Made by a program: the position numbers and the translations under genes
Notes under the pieces: model-generated
Database searches by the model: none
Seen by the model: only the letters and a program-made list of their open reading frames with translations
What the model was told of the DNA's origin: nothing
Part shown: positions 23,471 to 36,900 of the stretch, piece by piece
How the letters are laid out: every line of letters begins with the position of its first letter
How positions within the stretch are numbered: position 1 is the first letter of the stretch
Source: Branchiostoma floridae
Taxonomy: Eukaryota; Chordata; Leptocardii; Amphioxiformes; Branchiostomatidae
DNA length: 64,000 nt
NCBI RefSeq assembly: GCF_000003815.2
Contig: NC_049997.1
Span: 13,793,533-13,857,532, forward strand
Direction of reading: 5' to 3'

Positions 23471-25539
23471 CTTCACATCTCGTGGGACCCGAACCCGTGT
23501 CCTCCAGTCTGCTGGCATAATGTTACAACAGAACAAAGGCGTTCACAATAACTACTCAATTATTCAATTCAGCTGCATTATAATCTGGGCGACGTGTAAA
23601 AACATTGAATTACAAAACCAAAACTGTTTACTTAAAAGAAGACAAGGAAAACAACAACAAACCGACTGTGTTATTCGTCTAATCCCGGAGATTTTCCATT
23701 CGACACAAACCGTTGGGTAACTAAAACTAGGCAGGAATTTTAATCATTCTCACAAAACGGTAGCGTTTTTGCGACAATCAGAGCGGCACGAATAAAGTCT
23801 ACAATCACAGCCAGGGCTCCAAAAAATTGCTTCAAGATCTTGCGAAATCTTAAAGAATTTCGTACAAGACAGTTTCAACGGTATCGACTGATTTAAGACA
23901 TCATAAAAAGTGCTCTTAAAACCAGATGTCAGACCGAGATGAAACGTGTACGGAAAACGCTTTTGAATCTTTGATCAAGACACAATCGGACACGAAAACA
24001 ACATGAAGACCACGAGAAAGAACTTGAAAGAATAGACCTAGTCGTACCTGGTCACCCCGATGGTTAAGATGTTCTTAAACAGCCCGTTTAATCTAGAGTG
24101 GCTCAAACAAAAACTCCGCAAACACAAATTTCTGCTCCACAAACCCGGAAAACCACCTTCTCTCGTGCAGGGAGGTCAGAAGTCATAGGACTAGTCCACT
24201 CGGGAACGGGGAGGAATAGGTTCGCGAATACGAGAAATAAAGGCCATTTCCAAGGATGTTATATAACGTACTCCTTGCCATTTCAAAGTACTGTATATAA
24301 AGGAGAATGGTGTTCAAATATAACTTTACTACATTTGAATTTGCTTTCTTGATGATGGAATCATATCTATTAAACCTGATGGTGCCATTGACGAATTTAT
24401 GAATTAACGTTATATTCATAAATGAGACCATATTACCAATCCTTATCTTGCCTTCATTGAAATAATTTTGTTTGCTCTTTTTCTATTTCTTTTACAATGT
24501 GATGACTAAGAATGACTAAGATGTTTTCAATGCCTTGATGTAATATAAAACGAGATAGGAGAGCCCGTCTGGTAACTTTTCTGCAGTGCTATGTAGGTAC
24601 GAAAGATGTCGCTGCTGTCAATGCAGTTGCTTGCAGTTGTAGATCCCCAAAAAGTTACAATTACTTTGTCTTTAAAGTTTGGCATAGTCAGTCAGAGAAG
24701 ATCCTGTAGCTCAACTAAGAGCAGCCTCACAGTTGAGCTCCAGGTTAAATTTGTCTATTTTATTCATGATTGTCTTCTTAAGCAAAATACATAATTTTAT
24801 CTGTAGAAGTTCTTTAATTTGGTAGAATTCCATGTTTACCTTTGATCATGTTTTACACAGCTGAATTTGAAATCTAACGTTACATGATATAACGTTATAC
24901 ATAGTGATGTAACGTTACACCTTTAACACAAATGTCACAAGTAGGTCATTTACCCATCATTTATACTATAGAATCATCAATGGCACTTTACATCAATTAT
25001 ACAAATTAGACTCTCATTTGCATAGTTATGTTCTTTAATTTTTCACCTTCCATACGTTAACGTTATACACATTACGTGTATGGAAGTGTTATTGTGCAAA
25101 ACCCTAAAACCCCAGATTTCCCCGGGCCAGTTCTCGCCTTCTCAGCCTGTGTTGTCAGCCTCTGGGGATTTCTCTCATTAATAATTTACATCTCTGTCTG
25201 AATTACCTACACACTGAATAACATGGAAATTCGTTGTTCTTTTGTCATATTTATTTATACATTTATAAATCTTCAGGGTGATCCCTTCAGTTATATGACG
25301 CAAGACAATAAGTTACTTCTTTCCGTCAAAGATGCCTTTAATGCAGCATTCCCATGGCAACTGCTCAAAGAAAACTACTCATTGGCAACGGGCTATTGGC
25401 CCCATCTCTCTGCGTTTCAAGGGCGCCACTAAGCAAATCAAAAGAGTATGACACAAAAGTAATATTGTAAATACGATTTTACATTGATTATCTAAGAGCG
25501 ACTTCTAGCAGTCGATGAATTAATGCAGCAAATTGACTG
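23471..25539. other. Upstream region of the Reeler gene and gene-free sequence
   Basis: This presumably holds the 5' UTR and promoter of the minus-strand Reeler gene near 23.5-24.2 kb. Words like TAACGTTA cluster at 24870-24930. Open frames at 24098-24352 and 25223-25432 show no domain. Confidence 0.4.
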
Positions 25540-26048
25540 CAGTGTTATTGTTGCTGCACATTGATTGGTCAATTAATTCACACTGACCAATCAACATATA
25601 GCAATGTGTAGTAATATTCATGCTATTACCCGGTATGTACACTGACATGACCAATCAGCGTTCACATCACATTGAAACCGCACAACACAGTTTTTATCCG
25701 CGCTAAAAATAAGTGCGACCGACATTTTGAATCTTTCCACCTTGTCGCTGTAATGTTACCATTATACAACATTTTGTAAACAATCTAATGTGCAAACAAG
25801 CGAGGCTTGAACTTCACTGTTTTGTGGTATGATAAGCCGTATTTTAGATCGTGTTGTGACTTGACTAAGTTGTCATACCAGCAGCGCGCATTGTTATTGT
25901 TTGATTGGTCAATTAATTTACATTCACCCATCAGCATATAGCATTGTTTGATATGTGGTAATAGAGATGCTATTACCCGGTAAGTACACTGACATGGCCA
26001 ATCAGCGTCCAAACCACATTGAGACCGCACTGCACAGTTTTTATCCGC
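25540..26048. repeat. Tandem duplication (period 340 bp) rich in CCAAT words
   Basis: GATTGGTCAATTAATT, then CATATAGCA, GCTATTACCCGGTA, CACTGACATG, CCAATCAGCG, and CACAGTTTTTATCCGCG occur from 25563 and again from 25903. A related third copy lies at 28613-28890. CCAAT or ATTGG words occur several times per unit. No coding potential is recognised. Confidence 0.8.
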
Positions 26049-26662
26049 GGTGCCGTGACAGGCGATGTTTCCGAAAGCTAGCCAGCGGTTGCGCCCAAAT
26101 AGACTCCGTATGCTCAAGAATATCTCGACAAGGACGTATCCAAAAATTTTGCAGTTTGCACCTTTCTATTCCTTACTAAGTGACCTTTCCAACCATACCA
26201 AGCTTGACAGGCCGGAACTTGAACTCTAAGCTACAGTCGCAGTCTTAAGTCCCCACCCGGTGCGGTGACAGGCGGTGTTTCCGAAAGCTAGCCAGCGGTT
26301 GCGCCCAAATAGACTCCGTATGCTCAAGAATATCTCGACAAGGACGTATCCAAAAATTTTGCGGTTTGCACCTTTCTATTCCTTACTAAGTGACCTTTCC
26401 AACCATACCAAGCTTGACAGGCCGGAACTTGAACTCTAAGCTACAGTCGCAGTCTTAAGTCCCCACCCGGTGCGGTGACAGGCGGTGTTTCCGAAAGCTA
26501 GCCAGCGGTTGCGCCCAAATAGACTCCGTATGCTCAAGAATATCTCGACAAGGACGTATCCAAAAATTTTGCGGTTTGCACCTTTCTATTCCTTACTAAG
26601 TGACCTTTCCAACCATACCAAGCTTGACAGGCCGGAACTTGAACTCTAAGCTACAGTCGCAG
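26049..26662. repeat. Three near-identical 210-bp tandem units
   Basis: Units start with GGTGCSGTGACAGGCG at 26049, 26259 and 26469, exactly 210 bp apart. They contain GCTAGCCAGCGGTTGCGCCC, TATCTCGACAAGGACG, ACCATACCAAGCTTGACAGG and CTAAGCTACAGTCGCAG. Very few differences are visible between copies, which suggests recent amplification or strong homogenisation. I compared it by eye with snRNA, 5S and tRNA patterns and saw no match. Confidence 0.92.
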
Positions 26663-27699
26663 AATAAAGGTATCGACGCACCCCACCTCTGTTTCTCGGT
26701 TAAAGGAAGTGGATAGGATAGGAGCAGGGTACGCAGCATGCACTCAGTGCGCAACTCCGGAAATATACTCCCTCCACGCTTGTCCTCAGTGTTATGAAGT
26801 AGCCATAAGTTTCGAAGCAATCCAACTTAGCTGAACAAATAATGTATATAAAATTCACAGCTAATTCATCTAATCAGCGTTATGGGTTTGACCTTTTTTC
26901 CTTCATGGAGACCTGGCACAATGGTGAGTTATTTTTCCCTGTTTTCCTTTTTATAGTAGCTATAGAACAAAGCTAAAAAAAGGGCAAACCGAAACTTGGG
27001 TTGAATTCTTATCATATTTAAAATTTAAAAAAATCTAGTAACCAAACAGAAGCGAAGACATTCCTGGGTTAGAATGCATATTAAACAGTTACTCAACAAT
27101 GACAGAGACATATATCTAGCGTATGCATAAATTAGTCCCCATAGGTCAAACATTGATACAAACTGAGTATATGGTATCTTTGAAGTTTTGGAAGAAGAAA
27201 TCGTATAGGTACCCTGACTGATGATGTCACAGATGACACCCCGATTATAGATTTCCAAAATCCTTCCAAAGGGCTATAATTTTGATCATTCTCTCCCCAG
27301 AGCCGATATGGATGAAACTTTTTGTATATTTCAATAGCGCACAAAGGGACCTTTCGAATGAAATAAAGTTTGCCCGGTCGCAACTTGACTTTCAATAGCA
27401 TTATCAATTGATAAGGTTTCACCCAACCCCTGGCTTACGGCTAAGGCTAGCGGTTATGCCACGACTAGAGTGCAAACATCTGAGTACTAAAAATTACTTT
27501 GTTACTTTTTTTCTACAGGGCTTGAAAACTATTCGGATTAACCGCGAAAGTAGGGGACCCGAGAAAGCTCCTTTGTCACCGTTGAGGCTGAATGTTCTCT
27601 ACTTTTAAACGTTATGGAGTCAAGATTACAAAGTGTGTGTTACTTTAATCACTTGAATTGTGTAGTAATACTCGTGGACAGAAAGCAAAGTCATCAGAG
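26663..27699. other. Stretch with no recognisable gene
   Basis: No exon I can support. At 27485-27570 a segment (AATTACTTTGTTACTTTTT, ACAGGGCTTGAAAACTA, TCGGATTAACCGCGAAA) is repeated at 27705-27770, so part of the LINE remnant below is duplicated here. Confidence 0.45.
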
Positions 27700-28260
27700 T
27701 AATAAAAATTACTTTGTTACTTTTATACAGGGCTTGAAAACTACTCGGATTAACCGCGAAAAGAGCCTTGACGTTCGTAGGTCAATCACACGACTAACAA
27801 CTGGCTGACACAAATTAAATATAGAAACCGGGAGATTCCAAAAAGTCCCTAGATGTCGACCAGAGGGCTTGTCCATTCTGTCCAGATCTATTTGAAGACG
27901 AATATTACTTTATGGTTGTATGTCCAAAATATTCTGATTTGCGCAATTCTCTAAACACAAGGCCAAGGCTGTCATTTTATATACACGGATTTATCTCAAT
28001 GGACATGAAGTGCAAATTCAAATACATCATCTCATTTGACAATCCCTGCATGGCAGATATAGAATACTATATCAAAGAATGTGTAGACATTAGAAATTCC
28101 TTCAATGATTGTAAAAGACTCCAGTGATTGTAGGAAACCTAATCCCACACTACAACTCCTGTATTAGTTAGATAAGCCTTAACTTAAGCTATAGAACTGT
28201 AGTTATGTGGATGCCATATTTTGTACCATGTACAATTGTTGTGCAATAAAGTTATATGGT
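27700..28260 (+). pseudogene. Decayed LINE 3' end (RT C-terminal region and 3' UTR)
   Basis: Reading across frames gives ITRLTTG, a stop, then HKLNIETGRFQKVPR, a frame change, then CPFCPDLFEDEYYF, VVCPKYSDLRNSL and a helical tail ending at 28127. IETGRF..VPR, CPFC and EDEYHF..CP.Y..LR is the usual order near the C-terminus of non-LTR retrotransposon RTs. At least one stop and one frameshift break it. TGCAATAAAGTTATATGG near 28240-28258 looks like the element's 3' end. Confidence 0.75.
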
Positions 28261-28612
28261 AACATAGTAATTAGACGTACTTGCACTTGCCGTGGAATTT
28301 TCATAGTGAACTTTAAGACCGAGGACTTGATGACTGTAGCCGAGCCTTGGAGGTACTTAAGACGGAATGTATTCTACTGCCGTGGACTTGCTTGAACTTC
28401 AAGACCGCGGACTTGACGCCCGTTGACGTACGTAGGTAATATGTCAAAGGGTATTAGGCCCACAAAAAGTAAACAGTCCTTGTCTTGACCATTGTTCTAT
28501 TGCATAACAATATCCAGACGGGTTTTGTTTTATTGTTGTGAGCCTTACCTTTGACGCCGCACATGCGTCCTGACCAAGGAGCTTTCAAGGAGCTTAAAAA
28601 ATCAAGCTCCTT

Positions 28613-28890
28613 GGTGCGACCGACATTTTGAATCTTTTCACCTTGTTGCTCAATTTATTACCGTCATTTATACACCATTTGAAAACAATCTAACGTGAAA
28701 GTCAGTGAGGCTTGAACTTCACTGTTTGGTGGTATGATAAGTTGGTTTTTAGATCGTATTGTGATTCGGCCTGCTTGTCATAGTTGCCGTGTATTGATTT
28801 ACCTTGACCAATCAGAAAATTCCATTCTTTGATGTTTGGTAATATTCATGGTATTACCCGGTATGTAAACTTACCTGGCCAATCAGCATC
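28613..28890. repeat. Third, diverged copy of the 25.7-kb repeat
   Basis: GTGCGACCGACATTTTGAATC, GAGGCTTGAACTTCACTGTT, GGTATGATAAG, TTTTAGATCGT, ATTACCCGGTATGTA and CCAATCAGC appear in the same order as at 25700-26010. Confidence 0.75.
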
Positions 28891-30592
28891 CTGATGCAGT
28901 GTAGGATTGCATCATCATCATCGTCAGGGGACTGCAAATATGAAACCGACCGCCAGGTGTCCCCATTGACACGTCAACGGCACCGGTGAAGCGCGTTTCT
29001 GAACTTGCCCCAAGCATACATGTACTACGGGTCACGATAGCTTTCATAATATATTCAATGTTTCTGGTCTAACTGACATATGATGAAGCAACTTTTATGT
29101 TAGAATTTTGCAAATATTATCATAGCAAAATTGTTGTTTTTGTATCCAATATGTCCAATCTACAATTTCTCTACTGCTCTACCAATTTTCCACAAAAATC
29201 TCATGATCATCCCAGATAATGTGTATTTGACGTCAATCTTTTACTTAAACGAGTACCAATATTATAGGGAGACCTCCTTTAAAGCAATGAATTATCAAGA
29301 CTGCCTCGTTCAAAGCACAATTCTTTTTATTTCATAAAAATATTTCGAATTTCATACCATCCTTTGTAATCAGTTTCTTCTAAATCAGACACTTCAATTT
29401 TAGTTATGTTATCCAACAAAAAGTGCATAGTGTACATACTTTGCACAGATGTCAACTTACTATTCATATACATATTGCTTTCATTCATAAAATTTAGATG
29501 AAAATTATACCTCATCTTTTATTCTTTTATTTACCAATCTTGTAGGGAAGTCCCTTCAGCTTTCAAAACACTGATTTCCAAACAATTCAATGTACCAAAA
29601 CTATTTGTCAAAAGTATTAATTATTACATGTTAAGCTACATGTAAAAATCATTTTTTTATAATTATATACTAAAATACAAGGTTAAGAAATACAATTCGT
29701 ACCCATTCTTCAATTCATATTATCATATCTGACTTATAGTGAAGTCCAAAATTATGTCAAATACAAAACTATGATTTTTTTTCAGTATATTGTATAAAAA
29801 AACTCTGAATACAAATCACCTTATTACGACCTTTTCTTGTAATACATTGTACAGAATTCAGTTTAAGGGGGCACACACCAGTTTATTTGGGGTTTCAATT
29901 CGAGGCGGCATACCCTAAAGTCTAGCGACCAGCTCTACCAGGGAATTATCCTGAAGCAAAATAACTGTATATCTGGTGAAAGCATATTCCTTTAGCTACA
30001 AGACAAACTAAGTTTCGATCCTTCAACTTCTCTGATTTTAAAAAATTAGAGGGAAAAAACATTATTTTCATGTAAAAAATAATGCAAAAAATCGGGCATT
30101 TTGGCGTTGAAAGAAAAACATGAAGGTGATTTTTCCGGCAAACACGACTGATACTGTCAGAAAGAGGAAAACCTAACGAGTAATCCAGCTAATTATAAAG
30201 AAAATTCTAGTACTACAGTTTTTTTAATCATCCACGGCGCGCGGCATTACAACTAGGCTTAACACAGCGCTTCAGAGGTTAATCTAGGTCACGAGCCGAA
30301 TCACATTCAGGCGTAGGAATATCCCGGAAGTAAGCCGCGGACCAAAACACAATTTGCACCGAAAACACACCATTTCCTACGCTTTTCAGCCATGTAACCG
30401 TTTAATGTCATTTCGCAGGAAATAATGAGAAATGTCAACTCAAACATGGACCCTCGGAAGCCTTTCATCACTTTTTTCTCGCGCACTAGCTCGGACCCCT
30501 GTCGCGGAAGAACTGGTGTGTGCACCGTTAAATTCATCTCAAATTGTCTGAGAGTCTACTTTAATTATAAATCTTTGAATGTTCAAGGTTGT
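28891..30592. other. Stretch with no recognisable gene
   Basis: Mostly AT-rich and presumably intergenic. I see no exon. The frame at 29131-29337 has no recognisable domain. Confidence 0.4.
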
Positions 30593-30598
30593 TTTATT
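30593..30598 (-). promoter_or_regulatory. DERA: Candidate polyadenylation signal of DERA
   Basis: AATAAA on the minus strand, about 117 bp after the DERA stop codon. Position and sequence fit, but no transcript evidence is available. Confidence 0.4.
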
Positions 30599-30714
30599 TT
30601 CATAGTGACCATTCCACCAAGAAATCATGACACAAGAAATCTGCATATTTGTCTCAACACGAAATAACTAGTACATCTGTTTCATAGTTTGTCTTGTTTG
30701 GCTTGTTGTGTCCA

Positions 30715-30921
30715 TTACGACATAGGTAACTGGTGGGCCGCAGCATAACGACCGTAGACATGGTGGTACAGCTGTCGCTCGATGTCGGTCAGAAGTCCGC
30801 TGGCGCCGATGCGGAACATGGAGGGGTGCGTCCACTCGTCTCCCAGCTCCTCCTTCATCAGGGCCAACCAGGTGCAGGCGTCCTTCGCACTGCGGATGCC
30901 CCCTGCTGGTTTAAAACCGAC
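30715..30921 (-). CDS. DERA: DERA coding exon 8 (residues 251-318)
   Basis: Begins after acceptor CCTGCAG with VGFKPAGGIRSAKD (K254) and ends PMS-TAA. Holds the phosphate-binding GGIR loop and the C-terminal tail. Confidence 0.97.
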   Translation of the reverse strand, partial: VGFKPAGGIRSAKDACTWLALMKEELGDEWTHPSMFRIGASGLLTDIERQLYHHVYGRYAAAHQLPMS

Positions 30922-33900
30922 CTGCAGGAAAAAACAAAAACTGTTAAGATACCATACCTATATCTATGTACAAACCAAATTGTAGCTAATGCAAAAAGTT
31001 TTTTTGCTTCCTATCATTACCTGATGTATACTGTGCCTCCTTTGAAAAGGTTGTTGAACTCAAATACGATTGTATAATCCAGAATAAACATTTTGAGCCT
31101 AAACCTACAACCCTCATGGTATCTGTTACATATATATGTCCTCTTCGATTGCATGCAAGATATGCTCCCTAATTTCTGTTATATAAACAGTAAGGAAAAA
31201 TACATATTCCTTATGCTAGATAGATATAATCATTCATTATATTTGCCCTTATATTTACAACTGTCTTAAGAACTGAGAAGAAGTTGAACCTGTACATGCT
31301 GGCATATAGTAGACTCTGTAGATGTAGAAAGATACCACTTTCCTTATTGTGCCTTATTGTCAAATTGTGCCTTATCGCTACAACCTGTACTTAGCTTGTT
31401 TGAGCATAGATGTACAATAAACATCTTTCATTCATATAGAGCAGCATGTAAAGTTCTGTGTGTTAGTTACCTTGTATCCAGTTCTCTGATAGTAATCCCT
31501 GATGGCCCTGCACATCACCACACCTACAGGCAGGATGGCATTCACTCCTTCCTTCCCAGTGGAGGTCTTGATGAAATCGGAACCTGCACAAAACACACAA
31601 AATTTTACCCAAAATCAAACTACTTAATCCCAAAATTTGAGGGGTTTTGTCAGCGTAGATATAGCAGCCTGGCATTGTTGTAAATTTTACTGGAAGAGAC
31701 TCTGTCGACAGAGACTCTAATTGGAATCTCTACTGTGGAGTTAACAACTGTAGTCTACTACATGTATAATTGTTGATAGTCTGACAAACACTCTGATTGA
31801 AACATCTGTCAAGGGGGGCCCTGATCAAAATATGTACCAGTAGAATCATTGATTCTACCAAATTCCAATCTTTAGCTTAATATATAGAATAAATACCCTA
31901 CAATACACACAACCTTCATACACATTTTAAAGAAATATCTAGAAGATCAGAATTCTTCCTACTGGTAAGATTTTGTGATGAACAGTACCAGTGTCATTTG
32001 TGTGAAATAACATTGAAGGTATCATAACTTACCAGCCATCATGGCCACCAGTGAGGCCTTGTAAACGTTGGTGAGAGACCCCAGTTCTCCTGTAGCCAGG
32101 ATAGTCTTGAGGTGAGCCTCTCCGCAGGCTTCTCTGAAGGCCTTTACTTCATCGTACACACCTACAGGACAGATGGAAAAATGTACATGTTAGTCCCTCC
32201 ACAGGCTTTCCTAAAGGTCTTCACTTCATCATACACATCTACAGTACAGATGGAAACACGTACATGTTAGTCTCTCCATAGGCTTCCCTAAAGGCCTTTA
32301 CCTCAACAGTACAGATGGAAACATGTACATGCTAGCCTATCTGCAGGTTTCTCTGAAGGCCTCCACCTAATTATACACACCTACAGTTCAGACAGAAACA
32401 TGTACAAAATAGAAGGCTTAGAAGGCTCTTATCATCTTGATGGGTACATGTATCAATCTACAACAAGGCACACATTTTTATAATATACAGAAACCCATAT
32501 CCAGACCTTGCCAGTCCCCACTGAGAGCCTGAGTTCTGCTGATGACAATGTCGATCTCAGAAGCCCCCTGTAGCACTGCGTCCCTCACCTCCTGTAGTCG
32601 GGTGGACAGGGGGTACTGACCACTGGGGAAGCCTGTCGCAACTGTACAGGCACGGGAGAAAATGGCAGGCTTCAGATCAGTGATAGGAAAAGGTATTGAA
32701 TTGTAATAGGATGGACAAATATCCTGTGTAATTGTATGTGAAGCACTCCCATACGAGCGATCGCTGTTGTTGTTTATATCCAGGGTATTGGACGGTTGTT
32801 GCCTACCAGGACGTCAGTAGATTAGATGAAAAATTGATGTTCAAATTAGCGGCTCAAATTACTGGTTAATATGTAAATCAATTGTTTGCCAAACACCTGC
32901 TTTTTGCCTACCACTGCATCACCGTGGCATCATCGCGATCGCTCGTATACCCCATACTCTGAATGGTTTTGTCCATTATAAATATGAGACCATCCTGTTC
33001 AATAGGCAAAATTCAGACAACTTCTACCAACTTGTATCATCTTTACCTGGATAAATAAAAAATAAACAAACTTTACCCACCCTACCCATCATGTGGGTAT
33101 TCTTTCTGCCTTATTGCCAGGAAAGACATTAAAGCATTCAGCTACAAACACCCAAGGCTCTTTGCTGGCTCTTCCTTTACTTGAAACAATGTTAAAGGAT
33201 TGCAACAGAGCTACATGTACCTTTGTGTATGGTGTCTCTGAATAGTATTCATTGCTAAATGTACAATATATCCTCAGCCTTTAATCTTGCAGCCTTTAGA
33301 TTTTCATGACACATTTTGTATCTTGAGTTCAATTTTGAAACAATAATTCAAGCTAAGAAAGATGGAAAAGGGCAAATATAAAAATACAGCAGCAGTATAA
33401 TCAAACCATGGATAGTGAGTGAGTGAGTGAGTGAATGTTTCAAAACAGACAGTACCTGAGGCCACAGGTATGTTTGCCCCAGCCTGTTTCAGGTACTTGA
33501 CTGCCTCCTTCACTCTGGCAGGGTACACACACACAGCTCCTGTAGTAATACCTGGATACAAGTACATGTTTAAAAGTTACAACATATCTCAGAGGTGTAA
33601 CATATTAGAAAATGAACAGATTATAAGAGCACCCATTCATACATTTTGGCTTACCAGTCAAAGACAAAGACAAGAGCAAAGAAGAGTAGATTTATAGTCA
33701 TTTCCACCAATTTCGATGACAACAGGCTGTCCCACAAGCGGACAGAGGGCACATCTGGTGTTGGAATGCCTGTTTTAACAAGGGCTTGATCCAATTCCCT
33801 AGTTTGCTCATGTGTAGGGGCCAATCAGCGCCCCCTTCCAAAACTTGGACGATTCCAGAAGTATTGATGTCAAGGTTCTCTGTGAATACTGTAAATGCAT

Positions 33901-36900
33901 TAAGTTCGCAAGGATTTACTTTTGCGGTAGCTGGAAAATGGACTGTTTGCGGTGGTTATAAGTTTGCGGTAGTGCCATAGACTGCAGTCTCATAATATAA
34001 TGGAAAAATATTTGCGGTAGTTTTAAGTTTGTGGTAAAGTGATCACCATGGAAACCGCAAACATAAAACCACTGCAAACATTTATAGTGGTAGAGAAGTG
34101 ACTGTATCTAGTGTCTGATAAACATTGGACCAAAACTACTATCCTAACGGTACCCAGGCTACCTTTGTCCTGCATGTTAACAGCCTTGAGTAAGTCGTCC
34201 CTGACAGGATGATATGCCTTATAACACAGCCTCTGTACGTTAGCCGGGGTGTCGTCACCGGACAGGGTCGTCAGGTCAATACAGGTTACCGCACGCAGCA
34301 GCCACGAAGCCTGGAGAGACAAGGATAGGATAAAAACATGATAAAGATATTCAGCAATGTGGAGTACCATCTGTTTCAAGATTAAAATCCTCCAAAGTAG
34401 CATTTTTTAATTGAATCTTCTTTACTTTTTTTTAGCATTTTTTATTAAAGATTTGAATTAACAGAGTTAGTATCATTATCATTCATAAGTTTAAGTGTCA
34501 TCATCATCGGTCGGCTCAATTTGAATGAAAATCTTTTCTTGTTTAGAAACTTAATAGAAGTAACAGAAGTTAAACAACCAAAACTAACAGACCCAAATCA
34601 TGCAGCGGCACTCACTATTGATAATGACTTTTGTACCATATATGTGTAAAATATGTGTATAGACAAGTCTATTAGGATTTTAAATGATGTAAGCTTTACC
34701 TCTGTTATAAACTTTGTCTGACCCTTACCTCTTCCCTCATGACCTCAATGAAAAGCGACCTGCAGGCCAATTTGAACTTTCAACAAACAAGTAATCTCCT
34801 ACTTCTTCTGCTCATAAAAATAGGTAACTGATTATTCTTGGGACACAACTTTTTACCTTATATAAATACTTCAACCACAATGCAAACATTCAGAAGTACA
34901 GAGGCCTGTCAGCTAGAACAAAAACAAAGAAGTTTTCTTACAAAGTCCTAAAGACAGTTCAAAACATAATTCTCTAAGCAGAGGTTGGGTCACGGGGAGT
35001 ATGGCAGGGATTTTTACCAGCCACTACCAAGCTCTGTGACCCAACCTCTGCTAGGAAAATACAACATCTTTACTGACCTGCCATTTTTTCTTGACAGTCC
35101 TGGTGGTAGACAGGTACTGTGCCCTGCGTATGGTTGCCGGCTGGTTGACTCTGGTGGACTGGACCCAGCCTAAGTCTGTGGAATAAAGTGATAAATGGGT
35201 AAGAGGCAAGCAAGTAGAAACAATATCCTTGCTCCTGGGATTCAAATCCACACTGAATCTGGGTCGCCAGCTCACAAACCCAACGGCGCTAGCCACTATG
35301 CCAATGTAGCAAGTCTGTTATTACGTTGGGCGGCCCAGGGGTCACGTGGTGAGAGCACGTGATCATGGGCGCGCCCTGACGTCAACTAGGCCACGCCCCG
35401 CAGCGCTCGCGTAAGCTCCGCCTCCAATTGATGTAATATAAGACGCGGTACGCGCTAGTTAGACTAGAAGCAGACTCAGGGACAAGGTCAACCGCATCTT
35501 CCGCCGCCGTAGTTACGTAACCGGTTAGTTAATATCATCCACCCGCATCTGTCCAGGTATCTTATCTTGCATTATTTGTATTAAGCCAGTCTTTATCATT
35601 ACCTCCGTTCACTTGCTTAAACTGTATACCATCGGTCGTAGTAATAAAGATCACATCAAACTGTACACTGAACCCTGGTCCTTGGCTATATTGGTGAGAG
35701 TGCATAGCATAGATACGTCACCTTGACGTATAGGTAAATGCCCAAATCCTACCACTAAGACCAAATGTTTACATGATTCCCACTAGTGGATACAGTTTTG
35801 CTCTGTGATCAAAATACTACGACTCGGTTTTCGTTTCCGTTTTGCGCTAGGGTGACGCATAGTAAAACTTTCCTTTGTTCTTGTGTGTCACATCCCCCCA
35901 AAACACGTGTGTTGTTGCACCAAACTTCCATTGTACAATCGATACGTTTCTCCGCCAAAGTGTTGAAATCCATTCTACCGCTCTGTTAAAGTTCACGTTG
36001 ATACTTCGGTACTTTTTGCAACGCAATAAGTTAGAATGAAGAGTACGAAAATTGTCTAATCGTCTTGGCCACGTTTTGCAAAGCTCCCTGACGTCCTGGT
36101 GCGAATTTTATCCGTCAAATTCACGTTCTAACTCCAAAGTCCAAGTGCATCGTAAAACGCCGATATCTGATACAATTTCCTTCAAAATATTTGGCTCTTG
36201 CATCTAAAACTTCCGATCCTCCACGTGGTGGCCTATCGCATTACCTGATTTCAAATTCCCAGCCCCAATTGACCCAAAAGTTTCTATTCCATTCGGTAAA
36301 GTGTCCATTTGTTTCCCAACGTTAAATCTAGCCATTCGTTCTAAAATTCCTTCGGTATAAAGTCACTTTCGCTGCGTTTGCTTCCAAATATCTCCCAAAG
36401 GAAACTTGACTTTTTGTTCGTTGTCATTTTGCCATTTCGCGCCTCAACCGAGTTTTCTTTTGATCTGGGCTGCCGTCTCCCCGCTGGCGCCTATCAGTTT
36501 AACAAGTCTGAACTTAGCTTTTCATATTCCAACTTAGCAGTTTTGCGTAAATTATTTCAGCGGTTCGCAAGTTTTGCCTGGCGCCGGGCCGCTTTGTCAT
36601 CGTTTTGACACCTTGTCTCTAGTCAACGCACCTATTGTCCCGACCAGGGTCTAATTTAACACCCTCTGCCGACAAATCCTTTTTATTGCAAATTTTTAGT
36701 GTCGTCTCTGTTTCTTGTTTGGCCGACGCCTGTGTCTTCTAAATTTCGCTACTGCCGACAAATCCTTTTTATTGCAAATTTTTAGTGTCGTCTCTGTTTC
36801 TTGTTTGGCCGACGCCTGTGTCTTCTAAATTTCGCTACTGCCGACAAATCCTTTTTATTGCAAATTTTTAGTGTCGTCTCTGTTTCTTGTTTGGCTGACT

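Noticed and set aside
26049..26662. 210-bp units as snRNA, 5S rRNA or tRNA genes
   Set aside because: No Sm site, Pol III box pair or known RNA core could be matched by eye.
35240..35304. Possible real tRNA gene
   Set aside because: A and B boxes are present, but the intervening sequence is too long and no acceptor stem or cloverleaf closes. A diverged copy lies nearby, so it is a SINE-type repeat.
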